From JAAZPT01 sp964544955 (GTDB lineage Bacteria > Bacillota > Clostridia > Christensenellales > Aristaeellaceae), in assembly GCA_964544955.1 (NCBI GenBank), contig CAZJEB010000001.1, positions 496,001 through 560,000 on the forward strand: a stretch of DNA of 64,000 bases. The letters are read 5' to 3'. Positions 14,206-23,507 of the stretch are shown one piece after another (position 1 is the stretch's first letter; every line of letters begins with the position of its first letter). The position numbers were made by a program, and so were the translations under genes. The notes below the pieces were generated by a model that was not told the DNA's origin, ran no database searches, and saw nothing but the letters and a program-made list of their open reading frames with translations.

Positions 14206-16974
14206 GTGTTTAATTTTTTAAAAACTATTTTAGGCGTAAGCAATGATGCAGAGGTTAAAAAACTTCAAAAAATTGCCGATTCAGTATTAGCCTTAGAAAA
14301 TAAATATTCAAAAATGAGTGATGTTGAACTTACAGCCCAAACTAATGTGTTAAAAGATAGGTTGGCTAAGGGTGAAACATTGGATAATATATTACCCGAT
14401 GCCTTTGCGGTTGTTAGGGAAGCATCTGTTAGAAGTGTTGAAATGAAACCCTACCCCGTGCAAGTTATAGGTGGTATTGTTTTACACCAAGGTAGAATTG
14501 CCGAAATGAAAACTGGTGAAGGTAAAACCCTTGTTGCTACAATGCCCGCTTATTTAAATGCCCTTGCAGGTAAAGGCGTGCACGTTGTAACAGTAAACGA
14601 TTACTTGGCAAAGCGTGATAGCGAATGGATGGGTAAAATTTACAGGTTTTTAGGCTTGTCCGTTGGCGTTATTATACACGATTTAAGCAACGAGCAAAGG
14701 CGTGAGGCTTATAATTGTGATATTACCTATGGTACAAACAACGAGTTTGGCTTTGACTACCTAAGGGATAACATGGTTATGTACAAAGAGGAAATGGTTC
14801 AACGCGGCCACCCCTTTGTTATTATAGACGAGGTTGACTCAATACTAATTGATGAAGCACGTACTCCCCTTATTATAAGCGGCCAAGGCGAGCAATCATC
14901 AGAGCTTTACTCCCAAGCGGATAGGTTTGTTGTAAAGCTAACAAGGTCCACCCACGATCCAACAAAGGAATTAAGCCGCTTCCACAGGGATGAACCCATT
15001 AACCCCGATGGCGACTTTGTTGTTGATGAAAAAAATAAAACCGTTACATTAACAGAGCAAGGCGCTAAAAAGGCCGAAAAAGCTTTTAATGTTGAAAACC
15101 TTAACGATATTGATAATACAGACCTACACCACCACATATTGCAAGCCTTAAAGGCAAACGCAATTATGAAAAAGGATGTTGACTATGTTGTTAAAAATGA
15201 TGAGGTTATAATTGTAGACGAATTCACTGGTAGGCTTATGTTGGGTAGAAGGTACAGCGATGGCCTGCACCAAGCAATAGAGGCTAAGGAAAGAGTTAAA
15301 GTTGCAAGGGAAAGTAAAACATTAGCAACAATAACATTCCAAAACTACTTTAGGCTTTATGCTAAGTTAAGTGGTATGACTGGTACTGCTAAAACAGAGG
15401 AAGATGAATTTCAAAACATTTATAAGTTGGATGTTGTTCAAATTCCCACAAACAAACCTAATATCCGTGAGGATATGAACGATGTTATATATAAAAACAA
15501 AAACGCTAAGTTTAACAATGTTATAGAGGAAATTGTTAACCGCAATAAGCTTGGTCAACCTGTTTTGGTTGGTACAGTAAACGTTGAAACAAGTGAAAAA
15601 TTAAGCACTCTACTTTCAAGAAGGGGCGTTAAGCATGAAGTTTTAAATGCTAAACACCATGAAAGGGAGGCTCAAATTGTTGCCCAAGCAGGCCATATAG
15701 GCTCAGTAACCATAGCAACAAACATGGCCGGCCGTGGTACAGATATTTTGTTAGGTGGTAACCCAGATTTCTTGGCAAGGCGTGAACTTAGAAAGCTTGG
15801 CTTTGCCGATGATATTATTGAAGAAGCTACAGGGCATAATGAAAACGCTCCCCAGGAAGTGTTAGATCTTAGAAAACAGTATGTTGAATACCTTAACAAC
15901 TTTAAAAAGGAAACCGACGTGGAGCATGCCAAGGTTATGGAACTTGGTGGCTTGCATATTATTGGTACAGAGCGCCACGAAAGCAGACGTATTGATAACC
16001 AGTTAAGGGGTAGGGCTGCAAGGCAAGGTGACCCTGGTAGCACACAGTTCTTTATATCCCTTGAGGATGATGTTATGCGTTTGTTTGGCTCCGATAGAAT
16101 TATGCCCATAGTAGATAGGATGGGCTTAGGTGATAATGAACCCCTTGAAGCCCGTTTGCTTACAAAACAAATTGAAAACGCTCAAAAGAACATTGAGGGT
16201 AGGCATTTTGAGGCCAGGAAGCACGTGCTTCAATTTGACGATGTTATGAACCAACAACGTGGTATTATATACAAACAACGCCAACAAGTTTTACAGGGTG
16301 AAGATATGGCCGAAACCATTCAAAACATGGTTGCAAGCGTTATTGATGATGCTATTGCACAAAGTTGTAGTGGTGAGGCTGCATTTGAGTGGGATTTTGC
16401 ATCCTTAATCGATTATCTGGAAAAAATTTGCATAAAACCTGGTGAAATTCTTAAAAAGAAACCTGAGATGGACGATTGGGATAATAGCGATTTAAAAAAT
16501 TGGCTAGTTGAAAAAGCTAATGAATTTTATAAAGAGCGTGAAGATCTTTTCGTTAGGAATGGCATCGACGTAAGGGAAACCGAGCGTATTGTTTTACTTA
16601 ACTCCGTTAACCAAAGGTGGATGGACCATATTGATGATATGGATCAACTTCGTGAGGGTATAAGCCTACGTGCCTATGCTCAAAAGGACCCTGTTAACGA
16701 GTATAAGCTTGAAAGCTATGATATGTTTGATGAAATGGTTCGCTTAATAAGGGAAGATACCGTTAAAAAACTTTATCAAGCACGTTTAGTTGCTCCCCCT
16801 ACTGTAAGGCGCGTTTATAATGATGATATGCAAAACCTTAAAGAAAATAAAAAAGGCGAAAAAGCTAGTTCATCTGGTAGAAACTCCAATTTAAGGAGCG
16901 GACAAACTGGCATGAATCAACTATGCCCTTGTGGTAGTGGTAAGAAATATAAACATTGCTGCGGCAGAAAATAA
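14206..16974 (+). CDS. secA: Preprotein translocase ATPase SecA
   Basis: SecA drives secretory proteins through SecYEG. The start is GTG 14206 (MFNFLKTILG), 7 nt after AAGGAG; an ATG 30 nt upstream would precede the binding site. The 922-residue protein has Walker A (MKTGEGKT), DEVDSILIDEARTP, the preprotein cross-linking domain, GTDILLGGNP and GRAARQGDPGS of the second motor domain, the helical scaffold with QRWMDHID, and a C-terminal SEC-C zinc motif CPCGSGKKYKHCCG for SecB or ribosome contact. It is followed 9 nt later by prfB, a common Firmicutes pair. Confidence 0.98.
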   Translation: MFNFLKTILGVSNDAEVKKLQKIADSVLALENKYSKMSDVELTAQTNVLKDRLAKGETLDNILPDAFAVVREASVRSVEMKPYPVQVIGGIVLHQGRIAEMKTGEGKTLVATMPAYLNALAGKGVHVVTVNDYLAKRDSEWMGKIYRFLGLSVGVIIHDLSNEQRREAYNCDITYGTNNEFGFDYLRDNMVMYKEEMVQRGHPFVIIDEVDSILIDEARTPLIISGQGEQSSELYSQADRFVVKLTRSTHDPTKELSRFHRDEPINPDGDFVVDEKNKTVTLTEQGAKKAEKAFNVENLNDIDNTDLHHHILQALKANAIMKKDVDYVVKNDEVIIVDEFTGRLMLGRRYSDGLHQAIEAKERVKVARESKTLATITFQNYFRLYAKLSGMTGTAKTEEDEFQNIYKLDVVQIPTNKPNIREDMNDVIYKNKNAKFNNVIEEIVNRNKLGQPVLVGTVNVETSEKLSTLLSRRGVKHEVLNAKHHEREAQIVAQAGHIGSVTIATNMAGRGTDILLGGNPDFLARRELRKLGFADDIIEEATGHNENAPQEVLDLRKQYVEYLNNFKKETDVEHAKVMELGGLHIIGTERHESRRIDNQLRGRAARQGDPGSTQFFISLEDDVMRLFGSDRIMPIVDRMGLGDNEPLEARLLTKQIENAQKNIEGRHFEARKHVLQFDDVMNQQRGIIYKQRQQVLQGEDMAETIQNMVASVIDDAIAQSCSGEAAFEWDFASLIDYLEKICIKPGEILKKKPEMDDWDNSDLKNWLVEKANEFYKEREDLFVRNGIDVRETERIVLLNSVNQRWMDHIDDMDQLREGISLRAYAQKDPVNEYKLESYDMFDEMVRLIREDTVKKLYQARLVAPPTVRRVYNDDMQNLKENKKGEKASSSGRNSNLRSGQTGMNQLCPCGSGKKYKHCCGRK

Positions 16975-16983
16975 GGTATAAAT

Positions 16984-18078
16984 ATGATAGATACTATGCT
17001 AGCTGCTCAAGATTTGGCAGCAATAAAAAATAGATTAAACGAGGCTTATGATGCTTTAAAAATAGAAAGCATAAAAGAAGAACTTTTAGAGCTGAATGCA
17101 GAACTAAACAGCCCTGAGTTTTGGAACGATTTAGAGCGCTCAACAAAGGTTAATAAAAGAATAAGCTTGCTTGATGGCAAAATTAAACATATGGATAGCC
17201 TTGTTGAAAGGGCAGATAACATTGATACAATGCTACAATTATTAGTTGAGGAGCCTGATGAGGATATATCCACAGAGGCCGAGGCTGAAATTGCAGCATT
17301 GGAAAGCGACATTGATGTTTTAGAGCTTGAAACCCTTATGAAAGGCGAATATGATGATAGCAATGCCGTATTATCACTACACGCAGGTGCAGGTGGTACA
17401 GAGGCACAGGATTGGACATCTATGCTATTCAGAATGTACACACGCTATTGTGAAAGGGCTGGCTTTACATTAAAGATATTAGACTATCTTGATGGTGATG
17501 AGGCGGGCATCAAAAGCGTTACTTTCCAAGTTAATGGTGAATATGCCTATGGCTTTTTAAGGAGTGAAAAAGGTGTTCACAGGCTTGTTAGAATAAGCCC
17601 CTTTGATAGCAATGCTAAAAGGCATACATCCTTCGCCTCCCTTGATGTGGCACCCATGTTGGAAAATGTAGAGTTTGAAATAAACATGGAAGAAGTTCGT
17701 ATTGATACATATAGGTCCAGTGGTGCTGGTGGTCAACACGTTAATAAAACAGATTCCGCTGTTAGAATGACCCATATACCTACTGGTATAGTTGTACAAT
17801 GCCAAAATGAACGTAGCCAAATACAAAACAGGGAAGTTTGTTTAACTATGCTTAAAAGCCGCTTAATTGAGCTAAAGGAAAGAGAAAAAGAAGAAAAAAT
17901 GGCAGAAATTAAGGGCGAAATGAAAAAAATTGAATGGGGTAGCCAAATTAGGAGCTATGTGTTCCAACCCTATACAATGGTTAAGGATCATAGAACAAAC
18001 TTTGAAAGTGGCAATATAGGCGATGTTATGGATGGTAAAATAGATGGTTTTATAACAGCATACCTAAAAATGCAATAA
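16984..18078 (+). CDS. prfB: Peptide chain release factor 2, no frameshift
   Basis: The 364-residue factor ends translation at UGA and UAA. It has the SPF anticodon tripeptide (RISPFDSNAKRHTSF), the catalytic GGQ loop (SSGAGGQHVNKTDSA) and an acidic N-terminal domain. Most bacterial prfB genes need a +1 programmed frameshift at CTTTGA around codon 25. Here the equivalent position (AYDALKIES against the usual GSLDLES) reads straight through as GCT TTA AAA with no UGA, so the autoregulatory frameshift is absent. ATG follows a weak AAGG. It is cotranscribed with secA. Confidence 0.97.
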   Translation: MIDTMLAAQDLAAIKNRLNEAYDALKIESIKEELLELNAELNSPEFWNDLERSTKVNKRISLLDGKIKHMDSLVERADNIDTMLQLLVEEPDEDISTEAEAEIAALESDIDVLELETLMKGEYDDSNAVLSLHAGAGGTEAQDWTSMLFRMYTRYCERAGFTLKILDYLDGDEAGIKSVTFQVNGEYAYGFLRSEKGVHRLVRISPFDSNAKRHTSFASLDVAPMLENVEFEINMEEVRIDTYRSSGAGGQHVNKTDSAVRMTHIPTGIVVQCQNERSQIQNREVCLTMLKSRLIELKEREKEEKMAEIKGEMKKIEWGSQIRSYVFQPYTMVKDHRTNFESGNIGDVMDGKIDGFITAYLKMQ

Positions 18079-18095
18079 TATAAGGTTCCGCTTAC

Positions 18096-18121
18096 ATGCA
18101 GCATTTTAATGTTGCATTTTT
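18096..18121 (+). terminator. Hairpin between prfB and uvrA
   Basis: ATGCAGCAT pairs with ATGTTGCAT (one G.T) around TTTA, with five T following. It may be a partial terminator, since the uvrA ribosome binding site starts a few bases later. Confidence 0.65.
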
Positions 18122-18135
18122 ATTATGGAGGATAA

Positions 18136-20994
18136 ATGGATAAATTTATAACAATAACAGGTGCAAGGGAAAATAACCTTAAAAATATAGATATAAAAAT
18201 ACCAAGGGATAAATTTGTTGTTATTACTGGTTTAAGTGGTAGTGGCAAAAGCTCCTTAGCTTTTGATACTATATTTGCAGAAGGGCAAAGAAGGTATGTA
18301 GAATCATTAAGCTCCTACGCAAGGCAATTTTTAGGCCAGGCAGATAAGCCCGATGTGGATAGCATTGATGGTTTAAGCCCCGCCATTGCTATAGATCAAA
18401 AAACTACAAGCAAAAACCCCAGGTCCACCGTTGGCACCGTTACTGAAATATACGATTATTTAAGGCTGCTTTTTGCTAGAATTGGTCACCCCCACTGCCC
18501 TGTTTGCGGTAAGGAAATAACAAAACAAAGTATTGACCAAATTATTGAAAAAGCTATAGAAATGGGCTTAGGTAAGCGTGCTCAAATACTTTCACCTATT
18601 ATTAGGGGTAAAAAAGGCCAACATATTAAACTTTTGGAAGATGCTAAAAAGGATGGTTTTTTAAGGGTTAAAATTGATGGCGAAATGTACGAGTTGGATG
18701 AAATTCCTAACCTTAACAAGCAACAAAAGCACAATATAGAAATTGTTGTTGATAGGCTTGTTATAAAGGACGACCCAAAGGGTTTAAGGCGCTTAACCGA
18801 TAGTTTGGAAACTGCCTCAGCCCAAAGCAATGGTTTGGTTATAATAGATTTGTTTGATGATGGGGAGCATATGTTTTCACAAAACTACGCCTGCCCCGAT
18901 TGTAATATCGCCGTTGAAGAAATTACACCCAGGTTGTTCTCCTTCAACAGCCCCTTTGGCGCTTGCCCCAAATGTAGTGGCTTGGGCTTCGTTCAAAAAA
19001 TATCCCCCGATGCTATTATATTTGATGAAAACCTTTCAATATTACAAGGTGGTTTAAATGTATATGGCTGGAACTTGAAGGATAAAACTAGCATAGCCTA
19101 CACTTTTTATAATATTTTAAGCAAAAAATACAACTTCTCTTTAGATGCACCAATTAAAGACTTGGGCGAGGATATACTAAAAATATTGCTTTATGGTGTT
19201 AAGGGTGAAACACTAAAGGTAGAATACCCAAGTAGCACAGGTGTAAGGTTTTACGAAACTGAATACGAGGGAATTATACCCATGCTTGAAAGGCGTTTTA
19301 ACGAAACCACAAGCGAGGAAGTTAAGGATAAATATAGGCTTTATTTAAACGAAGAGCCTTGTGATGCATGCAAGGGCACAAGGTTAAAGCCTGAAGTGCT
19401 CGGAGTTAAAATAAACGGTAAAAATATTGCAGATTTATCCGATATGCCTATAAACATATTAAAAGATTTTTTGAATAACTTAGATGTTAGCAATAGGGAA
19501 AAAAGCATAGCGGAACAAATATTAAACGAGTTAAACTCAAGGTTAACTTTTTTAGGCAATGTTGGCTTAAACTATTTAACACTATCCCGTGCTGCAGCAA
19601 CCCTATCAGGTGGCGAGGCTCAACGTATAAGGTTGGCTACACAAATTGGTAGCAAATTAACTGGTATAGTTTATATTTTGGATGAACCATCTATAGGTTT
19701 GCACCAAAGGGATAATGAAAAGCTTATTAATACCCTGTTTAAACTGCGTGACTTAGGTAATACCCTTATTGTTGTTGAACATGATGAGGATACTATTAGG
19801 GCTGCGGACTATGTTATCGATATTGGCCCCGCCGCTGGTGTTCATGGTGGTGAAATTGTTGCCTTGGGTACCGCTAAGGAGTTGGAAAAGAACCCTAACT
19901 CCCCCACTGGTGCATTTTTAAGTGGTAAAGAAAGCATTATGTTACCTTCAACTAGGCGTGAACCAACCGCGTGGCTAAAGGTGTTCAAGGCTAGTGAAAA
20001 CAACCTAAAAGGCATAGATGTTGCCTTCCCATTAGGTGTACTTACCTGCGTTACTGGTGTATCTGGCAGTGGAAAATCCAGCCTTGTAAAGGAAATATTA
20101 TACAAATATTTAGCTAATAGGCTTAACCGCGCAAAAACAAGGGCGGGTAAGTTTGGCAAAATTGAGGGTTTGGAAAATTTAGATAAAATTATTCACATAG
20201 ATCAATCCCCCATAGGCCGCACACCAAAAAGCAACCCCGCCACATATACAGGCGTGTTTGACTTAATAAGGGAGCTTTACGCTAAAACCCCCGATGCTAA
20301 GGCAAGGGGTTATAACGAGGGTAGGTTCTCCTTTAATGTTAAGGGTGGCCGTTGCGAGGCTTGTAATGGTGATGGCGTAACAAAAATAGAAATGCACTTC
20401 CTATCCGATATTTATATAAAATGCGATGTATGTAAGGGCAAAAAATATAATAGGGAAACTTTGGAAGTTAAATATAACGGCAAAAGCATATTTGATGTGC
20501 TTGATATGACAATTGATGAAGCTTGTAAGTTCTTTGAAAACTATCCAAGAATATACCGTAAACTTATTACCCTTGTGGATGTTGGCTTAGGTTATTTAAA
20601 ACTAGGGCAAAACTCTACAACACTATCAGGTGGCGAGGCTCAAAGGGTAAAACTTGCAACCGAGCTAAGTAAAAGGGCAACAGGTAAAACAATATACTTG
20701 CTTGATGAGCCCACAACAGGCTTACACGCTGCCGATGTTAAAAAGCTTATATCCGTTTTACAACGCCTTGTAAGCGCTGGCAATAGTATGATTGTTATAG
20801 AGCATAACTTGGATGTTATTAAAACAGCCGATTATATTATTGATATGGGCCCTGAAGGTGGTAATGATGGTGGCACTATTGTTTGTACAGGTACCCCTGA
20901 AGAAGTTGCTAAAGTAAAAAATAGCTATACAGGCTTTTATTTAAATAAATTGCTTTATGGTAATAAAAAGGCAAATAAGGAGAATAATAAATGA
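18136..20994 (+). CDS. uvrA: Excinuclease ABC subunit A
   Basis: UvrA finds bulky DNA lesions and loads UvrB in nucleotide excision repair. The 952-residue protein has two ABC ATPase modules: Walker A GLSGSGKSS near 33 and GVSGSGKSS in the second half, with two LSGGEAQR signatures. Cys pairs of zinc modules are visible (CPVCG, CPDC...CPKC, CDACKG, CEAC...CDVC). ATG follows GGAGG. Its TGA overlaps the next start (ATGA), coupling it to an M42 peptidase, a pairing not obviously functional. uvrB is not in the window. Confidence 0.98.
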   Translation: MDKFITITGARENNLKNIDIKIPRDKFVVITGLSGSGKSSLAFDTIFAEGQRRYVESLSSYARQFLGQADKPDVDSIDGLSPAIAIDQKTTSKNPRSTVGTVTEIYDYLRLLFARIGHPHCPVCGKEITKQSIDQIIEKAIEMGLGKRAQILSPIIRGKKGQHIKLLEDAKKDGFLRVKIDGEMYELDEIPNLNKQQKHNIEIVVDRLVIKDDPKGLRRLTDSLETASAQSNGLVIIDLFDDGEHMFSQNYACPDCNIAVEEITPRLFSFNSPFGACPKCSGLGFVQKISPDAIIFDENLSILQGGLNVYGWNLKDKTSIAYTFYNILSKKYNFSLDAPIKDLGEDILKILLYGVKGETLKVEYPSSTGVRFYETEYEGIIPMLERRFNETTSEEVKDKYRLYLNEEPCDACKGTRLKPEVLGVKINGKNIADLSDMPINILKDFLNNLDVSNREKSIAEQILNELNSRLTFLGNVGLNYLTLSRAAATLSGGEAQRIRLATQIGSKLTGIVYILDEPSIGLHQRDNEKLINTLFKLRDLGNTLIVVEHDEDTIRAADYVIDIGPAAGVHGGEIVALGTAKELEKNPNSPTGAFLSGKESIMLPSTRREPTAWLKVFKASENNLKGIDVAFPLGVLTCVTGVSGSGKSSLVKEILYKYLANRLNRAKTRAGKFGKIEGLENLDKIIHIDQSPIGRTPKSNPATYTGVFDLIRELYAKTPDAKARGYNEGRFSFNVKGGRCEACNGDGVTKIEMHFLSDIYIKCDVCKGKKYNRETLEVKYNGKSIFDVLDMTIDEACKFFENYPRIYRKLITLVDVGLGYLKLGQNSTTLSGGEAQRVKLATELSKRATGKTIYLLDEPTTGLHAADVKKLISVLQRLVSAGNSMIVIEHNLDVIKTADYIIDMGPEGGNDGGTIVCTGTPEEVAKVKNSYTGFYLNKLLYGNKKANKENNK

Positions 20995-22022
20995 GCGCTG
21001 AAAAATATATTTTAGATACATTAAAAAAATTAGTATCAATACCAAGCCCCTTGGGCTACCACGAGGAAATATTGCCCTTTATTCAAAAGGAAATTGAAAG
21101 CATGGGTTATTCCCCTAAAATGTTTAACCGTGGCGGATTATCCGTTGTTTTTGGCGAAGGAATGCACGTTGGCATAACCGCCCATATGGATGAAATTGGC
21201 TTGGCTGTAAGGAGCATTAAAGCTAATGGTAGAATGAGCCTTGTATCAATAGGCGGCCTTTATGCTAAAACAATAAACGAGGCTAACTGTGAGCTTGTTA
21301 CCATTGATGGCAAAAAATATTCTGGCACAATAAGGAACACAAAACCCTCTGTGCATTTATCCGAACGGGATGAATACGCCGCCGCCTTAGATTTATCTAG
21401 CAACATGGAGCTTATTTTAGATGAATTTGTTAATAGCAAAGAAGAGGTTATGGCTCTTGGTATAAGGCCTGGCGACTATGTACTAATTGAGGCAAGAACA
21501 AAAATATTGGATAATGGCTTTATAAAAAGCAGGTTTATAGATGATAAAGCCTGTGTTGCCATATTGCTTGCAGCCCTTAAATATATTAAAGAAAATAATA
21601 TAAAGCTAAACAAAAAAATAACCGCACACTTTTCCGCCTTTGAAGAAAGGGGTACTGGTGGCGCTGTTGGTTTGGATTATGACATAGAAGAACTTATAGC
21701 CTTGGATATTGGCCTTGTAGGCGATAATAACGATGCTAGCGAAAAACAAGTATCTATTGCCACAATGGATTCAAGGGGGCCTTATTCAAGGGCTTTAATC
21801 AAAAAGCTGGTTAATTTAGCAAACGAAAATAATATAGATTTTTCTATGGATGTTAATTATCCTCATTATGGTAGCGACACCGCATCCGCAGTAGCATCTG
21901 GGCATGATGTTAGGATAGGCTTGTTTGGCCCAGGTACATTTGCATCCCACGGTTACGAGCGCACCCATATAAGTGCATTAATAAACACATATAATTTATT
22001 ATTAGCATATTTAACAGAATAA
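20991..22022 (+). CDS. M42-family metallo-aminopeptidase / glutamyl aminopeptidase-like
   Basis: The 343-residue cytoplasmic protein matches peptidase family M42 (dinuclear metal TET peptidases). Likely metal and catalytic residues are visible in order: AHMDE near 65-69, SRFIDDKAC near 180, FEERG near 218, a later Asp in VGDNN, and a final His in ASHGYERTH. It should trim peptides in the cytosol; the exact residue preference cannot be told. The start overlaps the uvrA stop by 4 nt. Confidence 0.92.
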   Translation: MSAEKYILDTLKKLVSIPSPLGYHEEILPFIQKEIESMGYSPKMFNRGGLSVVFGEGMHVGITAHMDEIGLAVRSIKANGRMSLVSIGGLYAKTINEANCELVTIDGKKYSGTIRNTKPSVHLSERDEYAAALDLSSNMELILDEFVNSKEEVMALGIRPGDYVLIEARTKILDNGFIKSRFIDDKACVAILLAALKYIKENNIKLNKKITAHFSAFEERGTGGAVGLDYDIEELIALDIGLVGDNNDASEKQVSIATMDSRGPYSRALIKKLVNLANENNIDFSMDVNYPHYGSDTASAVASGHDVRIGLFGPGTFASHGYERTHISALINTYNLLLAYLTE

Positions 22023-22035
22023 AAAAACAATAATA

Positions 22036-22060
22036 AAAAAAGAGGCAATAGCCTCTTTTT
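22036..22060. terminator. Bidirectional terminator between M42 gene and mscL
   Basis: AAAAAGAGGC/GCCTCTTTTT type hairpin with loop AATA; A- and T-runs on both sides serve both strands. Confidence 0.9.
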
Positions 22061-22073
22061 AATTGTAATTTAA

Positions 22074-22514
22074 CTATTTTAATTCACTTGTGCAATGTGG
22101 GCATCTTGTTGCATCATCAGCAACTTCAAGTTTACAAAAATCGCATTTACGTGCTTCTTTAGCAGGTTCTTCTTTTTTAGCAAATAGTTTGTCTATTAGG
22201 CGAACAAATAAGAAAATGAAGAATGCAATTATTACGAAGTCTATTACTGATTGAATAAACATACCGTAATTTAGTGTGCCAGCGCCTGCAGCTTGTGCAG
22301 CCTCAATGCTAGCATAGCTGTTGCCATCTAATGCATAGAAGGCACCATTTAAGTTAAAACCGCCAAGCAGCAAACCAATAATTGGCATGAAAATATCGTT
22401 AACTAAGGATGTAACGATTTTTCCAAAAGCTGCACCAATCATAACACCAACAGCAAGTTGGATTACGTTGCCTTTCATTGCAAAGGCTTTAAAGTCATTA
22501 AGAAATTTTTTCAT
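22074..22514 (-). CDS. mscL: Large-conductance mechanosensitive channel with C-terminal zinc ribbon
   Basis: The 146-residue protein starts at MKKFLNDF; a longer frame upstream lacks support, while GGGGG precedes this ATG. The N-terminal amphipathic helix, TM1 (VIQLAVGVMIGAAFGKIVTSLVNDI, a classic MscL signature), periplasmic loop and TM2 (VIDFVIIAFFIFLFVRL) are intact. It releases solutes under hypo-osmotic shock. After TM2 and a charged helix comes CDFC...CPHC, a treble-clef-like zinc ribbon absent from E. coli MscL and sometimes seen in Clostridia. Confidence 0.95.
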   Translation of the reverse strand: MKKFLNDFKAFAMKGNVIQLAVGVMIGAAFGKIVTSLVNDIFMPIIGLLLGGFNLNGAFYALDGNSYASIEAAQAAGAGTLNYGMFIQSVIDFVIIAFFIFLFVRLIDKLFAKKEEPAKEARKCDFCKLEVADDATRCPHCTSELK

Positions 22515-22544
22515 AGAAAAACCCCCATAAATGTTGTTACAATT

Positions 22545-22572
22545 ATCATACCACAAAAACAAATAAATTCAA
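22545..22572 (-). promoter_or_regulatory. Putative promoter of mscL
   Basis: On the minus strand TTGAAT and TATGAT are separated by 16 bp, about 30 nt from the mscL start. Confidence 0.55.
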
Positions 22573-22583
22573 TAAAATTTTAT

Positions 22584-22626
22584 ATTACGAACATTGGCAT
22601 TAAAATTTTGTGGTAATATTCGTTAT
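22584..22626 (+). promoter_or_regulatory. PurBox pair upstream of purR
   Basis: ATTACGAACATT (22584-22595) and AATATTCGTTAT (22615-22626) are inverted copies matching at 10 of 12 positions, with the CGAA cores about 33 bp apart. This is the spacing and orientation known for PurR operators in Firmicutes. The second box lies just before the TATAAT at 22634-22639, so PurR binding should repress its own gene; PRPP would relieve it. Confidence 0.75.
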
Positions 22627-22674
22627 GGCGTGTTATAATTTAATGTAATTGAGAATGTATAAGGAGCTTTTGCT

Positions 22675-23496
22675 ATGGATAAATTACGCCGAACTGAGCG
22701 CATTGCAGCAATAATGAATATACTAATAAATAATCCAAACAAGATATTCACATTATCTTATTTTTGCGAAAGGTTTAATACTGCAAAAAGTACTGCAAGC
22801 GAGGATATTGAAATAATCAAAAAATCCATGCAACGCTTTAGGTTGGGTCAGTTGGAAACCGTAACTGGCGCCGCTGGTGGCGTTAGGTATAGGCATGCCA
22901 TGCATAAAAGTGATGCTTATGATTTTATTAAAAACCTGTGTGATAACCTAAGTAGTGAAACAAGGGTGCTTACAGGTGGCTTTTTATACTTGTCCGACAT
23001 ACTAAGCATGCCCTTAATAACAAAGCGCATGGGTATAATTATTGCGGATATGTTTTATGGCGCAAACCCCGACTTTGTGCTTACAATGGAAACAAAGGGT
23101 ATACCCGTTGCCTTAATGACTGCCGAGGCCTTGAACGTTCCATTAGTAATAGCAAGGCACTCAAGCAAGGTTTATGAAGGCCCTACCGTTAACATAAACT
23201 ATGTTTCAGGCTCAAATGGCCGTATAGAAACAATGACATTGCCAAGGCGCGCTGTAAAATCTGGCCAAAAAGCTTTAATAGTTGATGACTTTTTAAAGGC
23301 TGGTGGCACCGCTAAGGGTATGATGGATTTAATGGCGGAGTTTTCAGTAAACGTAATAGGTAAAGCCTTTGTTATGAGTACAGAGGAGCCTAAACAAAAA
23401 CAAATAAGTGGCGAAATTTCCTTAATGACATTAAATAATTCTCAAAGTTTAGCAGGCAAACTAATAGTAAAACCTGCAAAATGGTTAAGCATTTAA
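22675..23496 (+). CDS. purR: Purine operon repressor PurR
   Basis: The 273-residue protein has an N-terminal winged helix (about 1-70, RRTERIAAIMNILINNP) and a C-terminal phosphoribosyltransferase-fold domain with the PRPP loop ALIVDDFLKAGGTAKG. It is the Bacillus-type PurR, which senses PRPP rather than catalysing transfer. ATG follows AAGGAG. The operator pair directly upstream supports autoregulation. In many Firmicutes purR heads a conserved block with glmU, pth and mfd, which is the order seen here without spoVG or prs. Confidence 0.95.
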   Translation: MDKLRRTERIAAIMNILINNPNKIFTLSYFCERFNTAKSTASEDIEIIKKSMQRFRLGQLETVTGAAGGVRYRHAMHKSDAYDFIKNLCDNLSSETRVLTGGFLYLSDILSMPLITKRMGIIIADMFYGANPDFVLTMETKGIPVALMTAEALNVPLVIARHSSKVYEGPTVNINYVSGSNGRIETMTLPRRAVKSGQKALIVDDFLKAGGTAKGMMDLMAEFSVNVIGKAFVMSTEEPKQKQISGEISLMTLNNSQSLAGKLIVKPAKWLSI

Positions 23497-23507
23497 TAGG
23501 AGGCAAT

